A stretch of DNA of 64,000 bases from Myxococcales bacterium (GTDB lineage: Bacteria; Myxococcota; Polyangia; Nannocystales; Nannocystaceae), in assembly GCA_016793465.1 (NCBI GenBank), contig JAEUJW010000056.1, positions 1-64,000 on the forward strand, given 5' to 3'. The translations under genes and the position numbers were made by a program. The notes under the pieces are model-generated. The model worked only from the letters and a program-made list of their open reading frames with translations. It was not told the origin of the DNA and did no database searches. Positions 55,989 through 64,000 of this stretch are shown here, piece after piece; the stretch's first letter is position 1; each line of letters starts with the position of its first letter.

Positions 55989-56577
55989 CGAGGATCACGG
56001 TCCAGGGCAGGGGTCGACGGATCTCCCGCACGTGCAGCTCGCTCGCGGCCAGTTTGATCAATGCGCGGCGGCTGAAGTGCTGGACGTGGCCGGGGGTGTT
56101 GCCGAGGTCGCGGAGGTAGCGGCCGCGGGCGATGTTTAACACGCGCCAGACGGGCTCCCAGGGGGTGCTGAGCAGGACGTGGCGGGATGACACGCGGGCG
56201 AGCTCGGCGAGGCCGGCGGCGGGGTCGCGGAGGTGCTCGAGGACCTCGCAGCAGATCACGAGGTCGAAGCTCGAATCGGGGTAGGGGAGCGCGTAGATCG
56301 AGGCCTCGCGCAGGACAATTTGCGGGTCGATGTCGGCGGCGGGGCGGAGGGCGACGTCGCAGGCCTCGAAGTGACCCGGGCGGTGCGCCTTTAATAATTC
56401 GGTGGCGAGGCGGCCCTCGCCGCAGCCGACCTCGAGCGCGCGGTCGGCGGCTGTCGTTTTGTACAGGTCGGTGACATTCTTTAAAAAGCCGCGGACGAGG
56501 GCGCGGGCGATCGGGTTGTGCGCGTTGTACTTGTCCTCGTGGTTGCCCACGATGTTGCCGGCGTCGGCGGCGGTCAC
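55975..56577 (-). CDS. Class I SAM-dependent methyltransferase
   Basis: A 200-residue enzyme with motif [17 protein letters not shown], the acidic strand end FEACDVA, and motif IV-like [13 protein letters not shown]. The start [20 protein letters not shown] resembles methyltransferases found in glycan loci. GTG 56577 overlaps the GT2 stop by 4 nt (GTGA), so the two are coupled. Likely methylates a sugar or lipid intermediate; the substrate is inferred only from the operon. It has an unusual number of AT-rich codons (TTA at 56126-56134, 56388-56398 and 56477-56485). Confidence 0.85.
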   Translation of the reverse strand: MTAADAGNIVGNHEDKYNAHNPIARALVRGFLKNVTDLYKTTAADRALEVGCGEGRLATELLKAHRPGHFEACDVALRPAADIDPQIVLREASIYALPYPDSSFDLVICCEVLEHLRDPAAGLAELARVSSRHVLLSTPWEPVWRVLNIARGRYLRDLGNTPGHVQHFSRRALIKLAASELHVREIRRPLPWTVILGEVR

Positions 56578-57629
56578 GAGGACGCTCCCGGCGGGAGGGC
56601 GCGGGGGTCGGGGCCGGGCGTCAGCGCGGCGGTCCAGGCGGCGGCGGCGGTGCGGCGCAGGCCGTGGATCGCCGTGGGCGCGGCGATCGCGGCCTCGAGC
56701 TGGCGGACCTGCACGAGCACCTGCTCGGTGAGGCGGCGGTTGGCGGACATGAGGTCGCCGAGCAGGGCCATGAGGCCGACGAGGAAGGCGAGCACGACGG
56801 CGCCGACGGCCACCAGCAGCGACTGCGTGTGGCCGGACTCCTCGGGGTAGCGGGCGATGAAGTAGTAGAGAAAGCGGCCGCCGAGGCCGAGGCCGCACAG
56901 GAGCAGCACCGCGGCGAGGAAGCCGAAGGTCTGGACCGGCCAGTACATGCTGTACGAGCGCACGATGACGGCGCCGCTGCGGCGCACGTAGCCGCCCATC
57001 GAGCGGAACAGGCGCGAGTCGCGGGTCTTGGGGTTGACGTGGATCGGGACGTTCTCGATGGCGAGGCCGGCCTGACCGGCCTGGATGATGGTCTCGAGCG
57101 TGTATGTGAAGCGGTTGTGGACGAACAGGGTGGCGGCGGCGCGGCGGTTGAGGGCACGAAAGCCGCTGGTCGAGTCGCGCACGTCGGTGCCGCTGGCGCG
57201 GCGGACCACGTTGGAGCCCCAGCGCTGGAGGATCTTCTTCAAGACGCTGAAGTGCTCGAGGGTGTCGGTCTGGCGGTCGCCGATGACGATGTCGGCGCGG
57301 CCGGCGAGGATCGGCGCGACGAGGCGGGCGATGTCCTCGCCGCGGTACTGGTTGTCGGCGTCGGTGTTGACGACGATGTCGGCGCCGAGGCGCAGGCAGG
57401 CGTCGAGGCCGGCCATGTAGGCGGCGGCGAGGCCGCGATGGCGCGGGAAGCGGAGCACGTGGTGGACGCCGAGCTCCTCGGCGCGCTCGGCGGTGCCGTC
57501 GGTGCTGCCGTCGTCGACGACGAGCACCTCGATGCTGGTGACGCCGGGCAGGCTGCGCGGGAGGTCGGCGAAGGTGGCCCCGAGGTGGTCCCGCTCGTTG
57601 AGGCAGGGGATCTGGATCAGGAGCTTCAC
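56574..57629 (-). CDS. DPM1-like family 2 glycosyltransferase with two C-terminal helices
   Basis: A 351-residue GT-A enzyme: [25 protein letters not shown], the metal motif [10 protein letters not shown], and [15 protein letters not shown]. Two membrane helices (about 235-260 and 280-305) follow, and then a helical tail. This is the pattern of polyprenyl-phosphate mannose/glucose synthases that make donors for GT-C enzymes, several of which lie nearby. GTG 57629 is used because GTGA overlaps the upstream stop. Coupled on both sides. Confidence 0.87.
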   Translation of the reverse strand: MKLLIQIPCLNERDHLGATFADLPRSLPGVTSIEVLVVDDGSTDGTAERAEELGVHHVLRFPRHRGLAAAYMAGLDACLRLGADIVVNTDADNQYRGEDIARLVAPILAGRADIVIGDRQTDTLEHFSVLKKILQRWGSNVVRRASGTDVRDSTSGFRALNRRAAATLFVHNRFTYTLETIIQAGQAGLAIENVPIHVNPKTRDSRLFRSMGGYVRRSGAVIVRSYSMYWPVQTFGFLAAVLLLCGLGLGGRFLYYFIARYPEESGHTQSLLVAVGAVVLAFLVGLMALLGDLMSANRRLTEQVLVQVRQLEAAIAAPTAIHGLRRTAAAAWTAALTPGPDPRALPPGASS

Positions 57630-58540
57630 GGCCGCGGCGTCGCTTGTACCACGCCGGCGACCTCGGCGGCGATCTCGACGGTGCGCAGGTGGATGGCGAC
57701 GACGTCGTCGAGCTCGCGGGCGTAGCCGCCAGCCATGGCGACGGCGACGGGCAGGCCGGCGCGCCGACATGTCGCAAGGACCAGGTGGTCGCGGCGGGCC
57801 AGGCCGTCCCGCGTGAGGGCGAGGCGGCCGATGCGGTCGCCCTCGTAGGGGTCGGCGCCGGCGAGGTAGATCGCCAGGTCGGCGCGGGCGCGGGACATCG
57901 CCTCGGCGAGGCCCGCCTCGAGGGCGGCGAGGTAGTCGGCGTCGCCGGTGCGGTCGGGCAGGGCGATGTCGAGGTCGCTCTGCTGCTTTTTGAACGGGTA
58001 GTTGCGGGCGCCGTGGATCGAGAAGGTGAAGATCGTCGGATCGTCGGCGAGGATCGCGGCGGTGCCGTCGCCCTGGTGGACGTCGAGGTCGACGATGAGG
58101 GCGCGCTCGATGCGTCGCTCGGCTTGCACGACGCGGGCGGCCACCGCGGCGTCATTAAAGACGCAGTAGCCGGAGCCGCGGTCGCGGTAGGCGTGGTGCG
58201 TGCCGCCGGCGAGGTTGACGGACACGCCGTCGACGAGCGCGGCGCGGCAGGCGGAGATGGTGGCGCCGGTCGAGCGGAGCGAGCGCTCGACCATGGCGGG
58301 GCTCCACGGGAAGCCGATGTCCCGCAGCTCGGCGTCGCTGAGCCGGCCCTCGCGGACGCGGGCGACGTAGGCGGGGTCGTGGGCCAGGGCGAGCTGCTCG
58401 GGGGTGGCGGCGTCGGGCACGTGCATGTCGCCGAACCCGGCGGCGACGACCCGCTCGCGCACCCGCGCGTACTTGGCCATCGGGAAGCGATGACCAGGCG
58501 GCAGCGGGAGGACGAATTGATCGGTGTAGAAGATCCGCAC
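57626..58540 (-). CDS. Histone-deacetylase-fold deacetylase
   Basis: A 304-residue zinc enzyme of the HDAC / acetoin-utilization superfamily. [22 protein letters not shown] (catalytic His pair), [13 protein letters not shown] (zinc Asp and His) and [13 protein letters not shown] (zinc Asp) are intact. In bacteria such enzymes deacetylate lysines, polyamines or small amides. Being first in an overlapping operon with GT2, methyltransferase and a membrane transferase-like gene, it may act on an amino-sugar or amine in that pathway, which is inference. GTG 58540 has TAGCGG 6 nt upstream. Confidence 0.85.
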   Translation of the reverse strand: MRIFYTDQFVLPLPPGHRFPMAKYARVRERVVAAGFGDMHVPDAATPEQLALAHDPAYVARVREGRLSDAELRDIGFPWSPAMVERSLRSTGATISACRAALVDGVSVNLAGGTHHAYRDRGSGYCVFNDAAVAARVVQAERRIERALIVDLDVHQGDGTAAILADDPTIFTFSIHGARNYPFKKQQSDLDIALPDRTGDADYLAALEAGLAEAMSRARADLAIYLAGADPYEGDRIGRLALTRDGLARRDHLVLATCRRAGLPVAVAMAGGYARELDDVVAIHLRTVEIAAEVAGVVQATPRP

Positions 58541-58684
58541 GCGTGGCCGCTACAGTGCCTCGATCGCGGGCGGTCGTCGAGTCGGTGCGTGACAGGTTGT
58601 GCAGCCGCGGTGATGCTCGCGTGTCAGGTTGTCCCGCGAGAACTCGGTGCGGCGCGGCGCCTGGCATCGGCGCGGGCGGCGGGG

Positions 58685-58690
58685 TAGATT
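58685..58690 (+). promoter_or_regulatory. -10 box TAGATT for a predicted leaderless transcript
   Basis: TAGATT ends 7 nt before ATG 58698 of pilT. CTGGCA at 58661-58666 could be a -35 with 18-nt spacing. No Shine-Dalgarno sequence. Confidence 0.5.
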
Positions 58691-58697
58691 GGCGGCC

Positions 58698-60320
58698 ATG
58701 GCTGCTGCGATCGATGCGCTGCTCAAACTCGTCGAGGCTCAGAAGGCGGACGCGCTGGTGGTGGCGTCGGACCGCGTGCCGCTCCTAAAAAAGTCGGGGG
58801 CCGACGTGGCGCTGTCGATGCCGAAGGTCAGCCACGACATGGTGTCGATGTTCGTCGAGGACCTCGTCGACGCCGAGCAGATGAAGACTTTAATTAAAGA
58901 GGGCGGGGTCCGGCTCAGCCACGCGCTCGGAGACCAGAGCTTCTCGGTGGAGATCCGGCGCGAGGGGACGCGGCTGCACATGTCGCTGTATCTGCAGCGC
59001 GGGAGGGCCGGAGGACCGGGGGCGGCGCCGGTCGGGCATGTGCCGGCGGCGAGCGCCGGGCACGCGCCGCCGCCTCCGCCGGCCGCGGCGCCGCGTCCGG
59101 CGGGGCGCGAGCTGGTCGCGGGGCGGCTGCCGCCGGGGCGGATCGGTGCGGCGCCGCCGGCGGTCGAGCCGCGGGAGCACGCGCACGCGCACGCGCACGG
59201 GCAGTCCGTCGAGGCGGGTCACGAGCTGCGCGCGGCGCCGCCGGAGAGCCTGAGCGAGCTGCACGAGCTGGTGCTGCAGGCCCACCGCGAGGGCGCGTCG
59301 GACGTGCTGCTGTCGAGCGGGCTGGCGGCGCGGGTGCGCAGCGGCGGGGAGCTGCGCGAGGCGGGGCTGGTCTGCGACGAGGCGCAGATCGTCGGGCTGG
59401 CGGCGCAGGCGTGGAGCGAGGCGCAGGCCGAGGAGTTCGCGCGCACGGGCAGCGCGGACCTGGCGCTCGACCTGGCCCCGGAGCCAGGTCACCGGGCGCT
59501 GCGGTTCCGCGTCAACGTGTTCCGCCAGCAGCGCGGGGTGGCGGCGGCGGTGCGACCGGTGCGGGGCGACGTGCCGACGCTGGCGCAGCTGGGGCTGCCC
59601 GAGGACTTCAAGAGTTTGGCGCAGTACCCGTCGGGGCTGGTGCTGATGACGGGGCCGACGGGCTCGGGCAAGTCGACGACGCTGTCGGCGCTGATCGAGC
59701 ACGTGAACCTGGCGATGACGCGGCACGTGATCACGCTCGAGGACCCGATCGAGTACCTGTACACGAGCAAGCGCTCGCTGATCCACCAGCGCGAGGTCGG
59801 GCGCGACGTGGAGAGCTTCGCGACCGGGCTGCGGGCGACGCTGCGCGAGGACCCGGACATCATCCTGCTCGGAGAGATGCGCGACCAGGACACCATCGCG
59901 GCGGCGTTGACGGCGGCGGAGACGGGGCACCTGGTGCTGTCGACGATGCACGCGGGCAGCGCGGCGATGGCGATCGACCGGGTGATCGACGTGTTCCCGG
60001 GGCCGAAGCAGCCGCAGGTGCGCATGCAGCTGGCGAGCGCGCTGCGGGTGGTGGTGACGCAGGTGCTGGTGCCCTCGGCACGCGGACACGAGCGGGTGCC
60101 GGCGGTCGAGAAGATGGTGGTGACGGCGGCCGTGGCCAGTCAGATCCGCGAGGGCCGGGCTCACCAGATCGCCAACCAGATCCAGACGGGCCGCGCGGAG
60201 GGGATGGTGTCGCTCGAGCAGTCGCTGACGGCGCTGGTCCGCAGCGGACGCGTGAGCCTCGACGCGGCGGCGGCGGTCGCCCCGGACCCGGACGCGCTGC
60301 GCCGGTCGCTGCGCGGGTGA
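58698..60320 (+). CDS. pilT: PilT-type retraction ATPase with extra N-terminal domain
   Basis: A 540-residue hexameric ATPase of the type IV pilus retraction family. The C-terminal ~360 residues are standard PilT: PAS-like domain (EGASDVLLSSG...RFRVNVFRQQRG), Walker A GPTGSGKS (319-326), Asp box ITLEDPIEYLY, Walker B DIILLGEMRD and His box HLVLSTMHAGSA. The first ~100 residues (KADALVVASDRVPLLKKSGA, LGDQSFSVEIRREG) look like a second, degenerate copy of the PAS-like domain. A Pro/Gly/His linker with HAHAHAHG follows. Usual PilT is about 350-390 residues, so this is an enlarged variant, perhaps a regulatory paralogue. Confidence 0.9.
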   Translation: MAAAIDALLKLVEAQKADALVVASDRVPLLKKSGADVALSMPKVSHDMVSMFVEDLVDAEQMKTLIKEGGVRLSHALGDQSFSVEIRREGTRLHMSLYLQRGRAGGPGAAPVGHVPAASAGHAPPPPPAAAPRPAGRELVAGRLPPGRIGAAPPAVEPREHAHAHAHGQSVEAGHELRAAPPESLSELHELVLQAHREGASDVLLSSGLAARVRSGGELREAGLVCDEAQIVGLAAQAWSEAQAEEFARTGSADLALDLAPEPGHRALRFRVNVFRQQRGVAAAVRPVRGDVPTLAQLGLPEDFKSLAQYPSGLVLMTGPTGSGKSTTLSALIEHVNLAMTRHVITLEDPIEYLYTSKRSLIHQREVGRDVESFATGLRATLREDPDIILLGEMRDQDTIAAALTAAETGHLVLSTMHAGSAAMAIDRVIDVFPGPKQPQVRMQLASALRVVVTQVLVPSARGHERVPAVEKMVVTAAVASQIREGRAHQIANQIQTGRAEGMVSLEQSLTALVRSGRVSLDAAAAVAPDPDALRRSLRG

Positions 60321-60359
60321 TTGCCGCGAATTCGCGCGGGCGGTAGACTCCGCGGCCGC

Positions 60360-61958
60360 ATGCCGCGACGAGTGCACGCGTGGATGGTCGCGCCCGCGGC
60401 CCTGCTGGTGGCGGCGGTCGTGCACATGCGGGTGTGGGTGTTCCTCTGCGACGACGCGTTCATCTCGTTCAGGTACGCGCGCAACCTGAGCCAGCACGGG
60501 GCGCTGGTGTTCAATTATGTGGAGCCGCCGGAGCTCGTGGAGGGGTACACGAACTTCCTCTGGGTGGTGACGCTGGCGATCGGCGGGCGGCTCGGAGCCC
60601 GGCCCGAGGCGCTGGCGCCGTGGCTGACGCAGCTCGGGGCGCTGGCGGGGCTGTGGCTGGTGTGCGAGGTGGTTCGGCGGCTGCGCGGGGCGGGGTGGTC
60701 GCTGGCCGGCTGGATCCCCGCGGCGCTGCTGGTGGCGTGCCCGGAGTTCATGGTCTGGGGGCACGGCGGGCTCGAGACGTCGACGGCGGCCGCGCTGGCG
60801 CTGGCGGCCATGGCGGCGACGGCCTCGCGGCGCTGGCGGACGGCGGGGCTGCTGACGGCGCTCGCGGGGCTGACGCGCCTCGATGCGCTGGTGCCGGTCG
60901 GGCTGTTCGTTGCGACATGGCTCCTGGTACATGGCCGAAAGGACTGGCCGGGGTGGCGCGCGCTGCTGCAGGCGGGGGCGCTGGTGGTCGGTCTGTTGGG
61001 GGCGCACTTCCTGTGGCGGCGCGCGTACTACGGGGCGTGGTGGCCGAACACGTGGCTCATCAAGCAGGCGGGGGTGTCGCTGCGGGAGACGTGGGGGGTC
61101 TGGTACGTGGGGGCGTGGGCCTCGGCGGTGAAGGCGTGGGTGGTGGCGCCGCTGCTGCCGTGGCTGCGCTGGCGGCACGCGGTGCTGGTGGTGCCGCTGC
61201 TCGGGAGCGTGGCCTACGCGTGGGCCGTGGGCGGCGACTTCATGGCCTACGGCCGATTTTTGATCGTGGCGACGGCGCTGCTGGCGGGGCTGGTCGGGTG
61301 GTTGCTCGTCGACGCGGGCGCGTGGGTGCGGCTGAAAATTATTAAAATTAACAGGGTGCCGGTGGCGGAGCTGGTGGCGATCGGGCTGGCGGGGGCGCTG
61401 GCGATGCAGGCGCGCGAGCGCTGGCAGGCGGATCGCAGGCAGCCGGCGGGGTGGCTCGAGGGGCGCTGGGAGGGCGTGACGGCGATGGACCGGTTCGCGC
61501 GCGAGCGCGTGCACGTGGGCCGCTGGATGCGCGAGCACCTGCCCGAAGGGACATGGCTGACGGTCGGGGCGGCGGGGGCGCTGCCGTACGCGTCGGGGCT
61601 GCCGGTGGTCGACGTGTACGGGCTGGTGGATCCGTGGCCGCGGCGCGTCGCGGAGCTGCGGGCCTCGCCGCGCGGGCGGCCGGGGCACCAGGTGATGGCG
61701 CCGCTGGCGGAGCTCCGCGCGCGCGACCCGAGCCTCTATTGTCACGTCGGGCACGTGGGGGCGAAGCGGCCGTCGGCGGCGAGCATTCCGGGGCGCGGGC
61801 TCGGGCCGGGCTACGCGTGGGCGTGCGTCGAGCCGGGTCCGGTGAGCGACGCGCGCGAGCCGGGCGGGGTGCTGGACCTCGGGTTTTACTGCTGCTTGCG
61901 GCCGGTCGGGCGGGTGGTCGGGCCGTTCGGGGCGCCGGACGAGGAGCGCGGGCGGTGA
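60360..61958 (+). CDS. GT-C/arabinofuranosyltransferase-like membrane protein
   Basis: A 532-residue protein with about 9-10 membrane helices. [20 protein letters not shown] matches the first-loop motif DDAFI-YRYA-N of GT-C enzymes related to mycobacterial arabinofuranosyltransferases and Arn[12 protein letters not shown] in the C-terminal soluble part is also typical. It probably uses a polyprenyl-linked sugar donor at the outer face of the inner membrane. ATG 60360 has TAGACT 10 nt before it. The stop overlaps GTG 61955 of the next gene. The run LKIIKIN (61332-61352) has strikingly AT-rich codons. Confidence 0.8.
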   Translation: MPRRVHAWMVAPAALLVAAVVHMRVWVFLCDDAFISFRYARNLSQHGALVFNYVEPPELVEGYTNFLWVVTLAIGGRLGARPEALAPWLTQLGALAGLWLVCEVVRRLRGAGWSLAGWIPAALLVACPEFMVWGHGGLETSTAAALALAAMAATASRRWRTAGLLTALAGLTRLDALVPVGLFVATWLLVHGRKDWPGWRALLQAGALVVGLLGAHFLWRRAYYGAWWPNTWLIKQAGVSLRETWGVWYVGAWASAVKAWVVAPLLPWLRWRHAVLVVPLLGSVAYAWAVGGDFMAYGRFLIVATALLAGLVGWLLVDAGAWVRLKIIKINRVPVAELVAIGLAGALAMQARERWQADRRQPAGWLEGRWEGVTAMDRFARERVHVGRWMREHLPEGTWLTVGAAGALPYASGLPVVDVYGLVDPWPRRVAELRASPRGRPGHQVMAPLAELRARDPSLYCHVGHVGAKRPSAASIPGRGLGPGYAWACVEPGPVSDAREPGGVLDLGFYCCLRPVGRVVGPFGAPDEERGR

Positions 61959-63718
61959 GCGGGGCTGGCGATCGGGACAGGTCCGAAGGGACAGGCGGCG
62001 GAGGGACCGCGGACGAGCGCGCGGGGGCTGGCGATCGGGACAGGTCCGAAGGGATAGGCGGCGGAGGGACCGCGGACGAGCGCGCGGGAGTCGGTGGGGA
62101 CGGGTCCGCGGGGGCTGGTGGAAGGGTCGGCGGACGTGGCGGAAGGGACAGGTTCGAGGGGACAGGTTCGGTGGTGGTGATGCGGCGGGTGGTGATCGGG
62201 CTGGCGGGGCTGTGGGCGGCGCTCGTCGGCGCGGTCTGTCTGTGGCGGGTCGGGTTCCCGCTCGAGCTCGAGTGGATGGAGGGCGGGAGCCTGCACCAGG
62301 CGCTGCGGCTGCAGCAGGGGCTGGCGATCTACCCCGAGCCGTCGGCGGAGTTCGTGCCGTTCCTGTACACGCCGCTGTACGCGGTGGTGCTGGCGGGGCT
62401 GGGCATGGTGCTGCCGCTGGGGTTCGCGCTCGGGCGGGCGGTGAGTCTGATGGCGGCTGTGGCGGTGGGCGCCGGGCTGTGGCGGCTGGTGGGGCGCGAG
62501 GGCAAGCCGCGGGCGCATCGGGCGGCGGCGGTCGGGATGTGGTGCGCGGGCTACGTGTTCACGTTCAGGTGGCTGGACGTGGCGCGGGCGGACAGCCTGT
62601 TCCTGGCGCTGCTGCTGTGGGGGCTGGTGCTGCTGCGCGACGCGAAGGGGCGGCCGCGGCGGGCGCTCGCGGCGGGCGTGCTGGTGGGGCTGGCGTTCTG
62701 GACCAAGCAGACGGCGGCGGTGTTCATCGTAGCGAGCGGGCTGTGCGGGCTGCTGGTGGCGCCGCGGGAGGTGCTCTTGTACGCGGGGACGATCGCGCTG
62801 ATCGACGGCGGCGGGGTGCTGCTCGGGCAGCGCTGGACGGGCGGCACGCTGTGGACGTACCTCTACGAGCTGCACCAGGCCCACGCGTTTAATTATGAGC
62901 GGCTCCGCGGCAAGACCTGGGGGATGTTCGTGCACGCGGGGCCGTTCGCGGCGGCGCTGGCGGGCTGGCTGGCGGGCTCGTGGGCTGTCCGAAGGGCCAG
63001 GCGTGAACGGACAGGTGCGAAGGAGCAGGTGCTCGGAGTGACCTACTGGGGGGCGCTGGCGGCGGCGGGGCTGCTGGTGTCGGCGCTGGGGTACAGCACG
63101 CAGTGGGCCGAGCCGAACGCGTTCATGCCGGGGGTGTGCTTCGCGGCGGCGGCGCTGGCGGTGGCGCTGCCGGTCGGGCGCGGGGAGGTCGTGGCGCTCG
63201 GGCTGGTGGCGGCGCAGATGGTGTTCGCGCTGGTGCTCGAGCCGCGCTATCAGCCGATCCAGGAGCGCGGGCTGGCGGCTGGCTTGAAGGACAGCTACGC
63301 GTGGCAGGACCCGTGGCGCACGCTGCCGACGCGCGAAGCGTGGGCGCGGGCGGCGGAGCAGCGCGCGGCGCTGACGGCGGCGGGGCCGGTGCTGGCGCTG
63401 CAGCGGCCGTGGTGGAGCGTGCTGGCCGGCGGGGCGGGGCACGTGGGCTCGATGGGGATCAACGACGTGCCGGCGACGCAGGCGCGGGAGATCCAGCGGA
63501 CGCTCGCGCAGGCGGTCGCGCGCGGGGACTACGCGCTGGTGGTGCTCGACGGCGAGGCGCCGGCGTGGCTGCGGCCGGCGCTGCAGCGGCGCTATCGCGT
63601 GGCGGAGCGGCGCACGGGCGGCGAGCGGGTGCTGCCGCTGACGGGGTACATGTCCCCGGCGGGCATGGTGAAGCCGTGGGAGGGGCCGCAGATCGTGTAT
63701 GTGCGACGCGTGCCGTGA
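61955..63718 (+). CDS. GT-C-like membrane protein with repeat-bearing N-terminus
   Basis: From GTG 61955 the product is 587 residues; from ATG 62180 it is 512. The GTG overlaps the upstream stop (GTGA), the coupling used elsewhere in this genome. It would, however, add about 75 low-complexity residues ([18 protein letters not shown] repeats) made by a 63-bp tandem repeat. The body has about 10 membrane helices: [21 protein letters not shown] (first-loop acidic residues), [20 protein letters not shown] and [13 protein letters not shown]. This is a common pattern in bacterial GT-C/DUF2029-like transferases. A soluble C-terminal domain ends [11 protein letters not shown]. Start is unresolved. 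Confidence 0.75.
   Translation: MSGAGDRDRSEGTGGGGTADERAGAGDRDRSEGIGGGGTADERAGVGGDGSAGAGGRVGGRGGRDRFEGTGSVVVMRRVVIGLAGLWAALVGAVCLWRVGFPLELEWMEGGSLHQALRLQQGLAIYPEPSAEFVPFLYTPLYAVVLAGLGMVLPLGFALGRAVSLMAAVAVGAGLWRLVGREGKPRAHRAAAVGMWCAGYVFTFRWLDVARADSLFLALLLWGLVLLRDAKGRPRRALAAGVLVGLAFWTKQTAAVFIVASGLCGLLVAPREVLLYAGTIALIDGGGVLLGQRWTGGTLWTYLYELHQAHAFNYERLRGKTWGMFVHAGPFAAALAGWLAGSWAVRRARRERTGAKEQVLGVTYWGALAAAGLLVSALGYSTQWAEPNAFMPGVCFAAAALAVALPVGRGEVVALGLVAAQMVFALVLEPRYQPIQERGLAAGLKDSYAWQDPWRTLPTREAWARAAEQRAALTAAGPVLALQRPWWSVLAGGAGHVGSMGINDVPATQAREIQRTLAQAVARGDYALVVLDGEAPAWLRPALQRRYRVAERRTGGERVLPLTGYMSPAGMVKPWEGPQIVYVRRVP
61961..62086 (+). repeat. Two-copy 63-bp tandem repeat
   Basis: Unit 61961-62023 is repeated at 62024-62086 with one clear change (GGGACAGG to GGGATAGG). 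Each unit contains two dispersed-palindrome cores (CGGGACAGGT and GAAGGGACAGG). Length 63 is a multiple of three, so the frame is kept. Partial copies continue to about 62170. Confidence 0.85.
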
Positions 63719-63866
63719 GACGCACGCGGATCGCGGCGGGTCGTGGCGACGCTCGCCGTGAAGCCGGCGGTGGAGAGGCGAGGAGTGCCGCAGGGCGTCG
63801 TGACGCGTCGGGATGACGCGTGTGGTGAGCCGCGGTGGAGCCGGGCGATGGGGAAGGCTTAAAATG

Positions 63867-63905
63867 CGAAGGGCCCGGCGTGCGAGGCACGGCCGGGGCC
63901 CTTAC
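63867..63905. terminator. Bidirectional terminator
   Basis: AAGGGCCCGGC (63869-63879) pairs with GCCGGGGCCCTT (63892-63903, one bulge), with an inner GTGC-GAG-GCAC extension. On the minus strand it is followed by TTCGCATTTT, so it best serves the minus-strand gene entering from the right. Confidence 0.65.
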
Positions 63906-63975
63906 GCGGCCTCCTGTTCATCAGGAGGGGCGCATGTGATCGAGTCGAAGGCCCTGAGGCGCGCTGAGGGGCGCG

Positions 63976-64000
63976 TCACTCCTTGGTGACGTGGATGAGC
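63976..64000 (-). CDS. 3' end of an unidentified minus-strand gene (partial)
   Basis: The last 25 bases read LIHVTKE and a TGA on the minus strand, with G/C third positions, followed after about 70 nt by the terminator above. Too short to identify. The rest lies outside the window. Confidence 0.45.

Noticed and set aside
50670..62086. Tandem repeats at 50670, 52211 and 61961 as CRISPR arrays
   Set aside because: Copies are directly adjacent without unique spacers, some are in-frame coding repeats, and no cas genes are present.

Overview
Organism. About 72% GC, with coding third positions almost always G or C. The gene set points to a myxobacterium, most likely from the Nannocystis / Plesiocystis / Enhygromyxa side of the Myxococcota. 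Supporting signs are a secreted protein with a MYXO-CTERM tail, many lipoproteins with Thr/Ser/Gly/Asp-rich linkers behind the lipobox, two Ser/Thr kinases, a PilT-type motor ATPase, and a MopE-like Cys/Asp-rich protein. This is inference from gene content; no rRNA lies in the window. It reads as chromosomal DNA, and the only mobile-element trace is a possible transposase 3' end at position 1.

Layout. 0-5 kb: a truncated FG-GAP lipoprotein, a SAM methyltransferase, a MYXO-CTERM protein with an altered metzincin motif, tRNA-Gly(CCC), 5-formyltetrahydrofolate cyclo-ligase and an alpha/beta hydrolase. 5-9.8 kb (mostly minus strand): a tandem-parvulin lipoprotein, a creatininase-family enzyme coupled to a benzoate-CoA-ligase-like enzyme, and an OmpA-domain lipoprotein. 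9.8-15.6 kb: FtsK, a small PH-like membrane protein, LolA and a lipoprotein. 15.6-22 kb: PhoD-family phosphatase diverging from a beta-helix / diheme cytochrome pair, then a metallophosphoesterase-like lipoprotein. 22-27.6 kb: a three-subunit molybdenum hydroxylase of the 4-hydroxybenzoyl-CoA reductase type, an NRDE protein and a beta-barrel. 27.6-35.8 kb: a structured intergenic region, two kinases, a GT-C membrane protein, an FAD-oxidase / GT2 / polysaccharide-deacetylase operon and RNase HI. 36-40 kb: an abundant-looking lipoprotein, a small basic protein, an Rpn-family nuclease and a Tat-exported archaemetzincin. 39.8-45.9 kb: a DAB-type inorganic carbon pump operon (DabA plus two NuoL/M-like subunits). 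46-58.5 kb (minus strand): a DUF255 thioredoxin-fold lipoprotein, a beta-barrel, GT-C proteins, a MopE-like protein and an overlapping operon of HDAC-fold enzyme, GT2, methyltransferase and large membrane protein. 58.7-63.7 kb (plus strand): PilT followed by two GT-C membrane proteins.

How they work together. The clearest units are the DAB pump operon, the HcrCAB-type reductase (with a possible partner CoA ligase 14 kb away) and several surface-glycan gene sets, which with PilT suit a gliding, surface-active bacterium.

Cross-cutting signals. (1) Many first-in-operon genes have a TANNNT -10 box only 6-8 nt before the start codon and no Shine-Dalgarno, which predicts leaderless mRNAs. (2) A short imperfect palindrome (core GGGACAGGT) is scattered mostly through glycosyltransferase and membrane genes, and it sits at an in-frame stop that cuts off a coding-like tail. 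(3) The TTA codons I located are followed by an A-starting codon or by another TTA. (4) Several minisatellites lie in or beside coding sequence.
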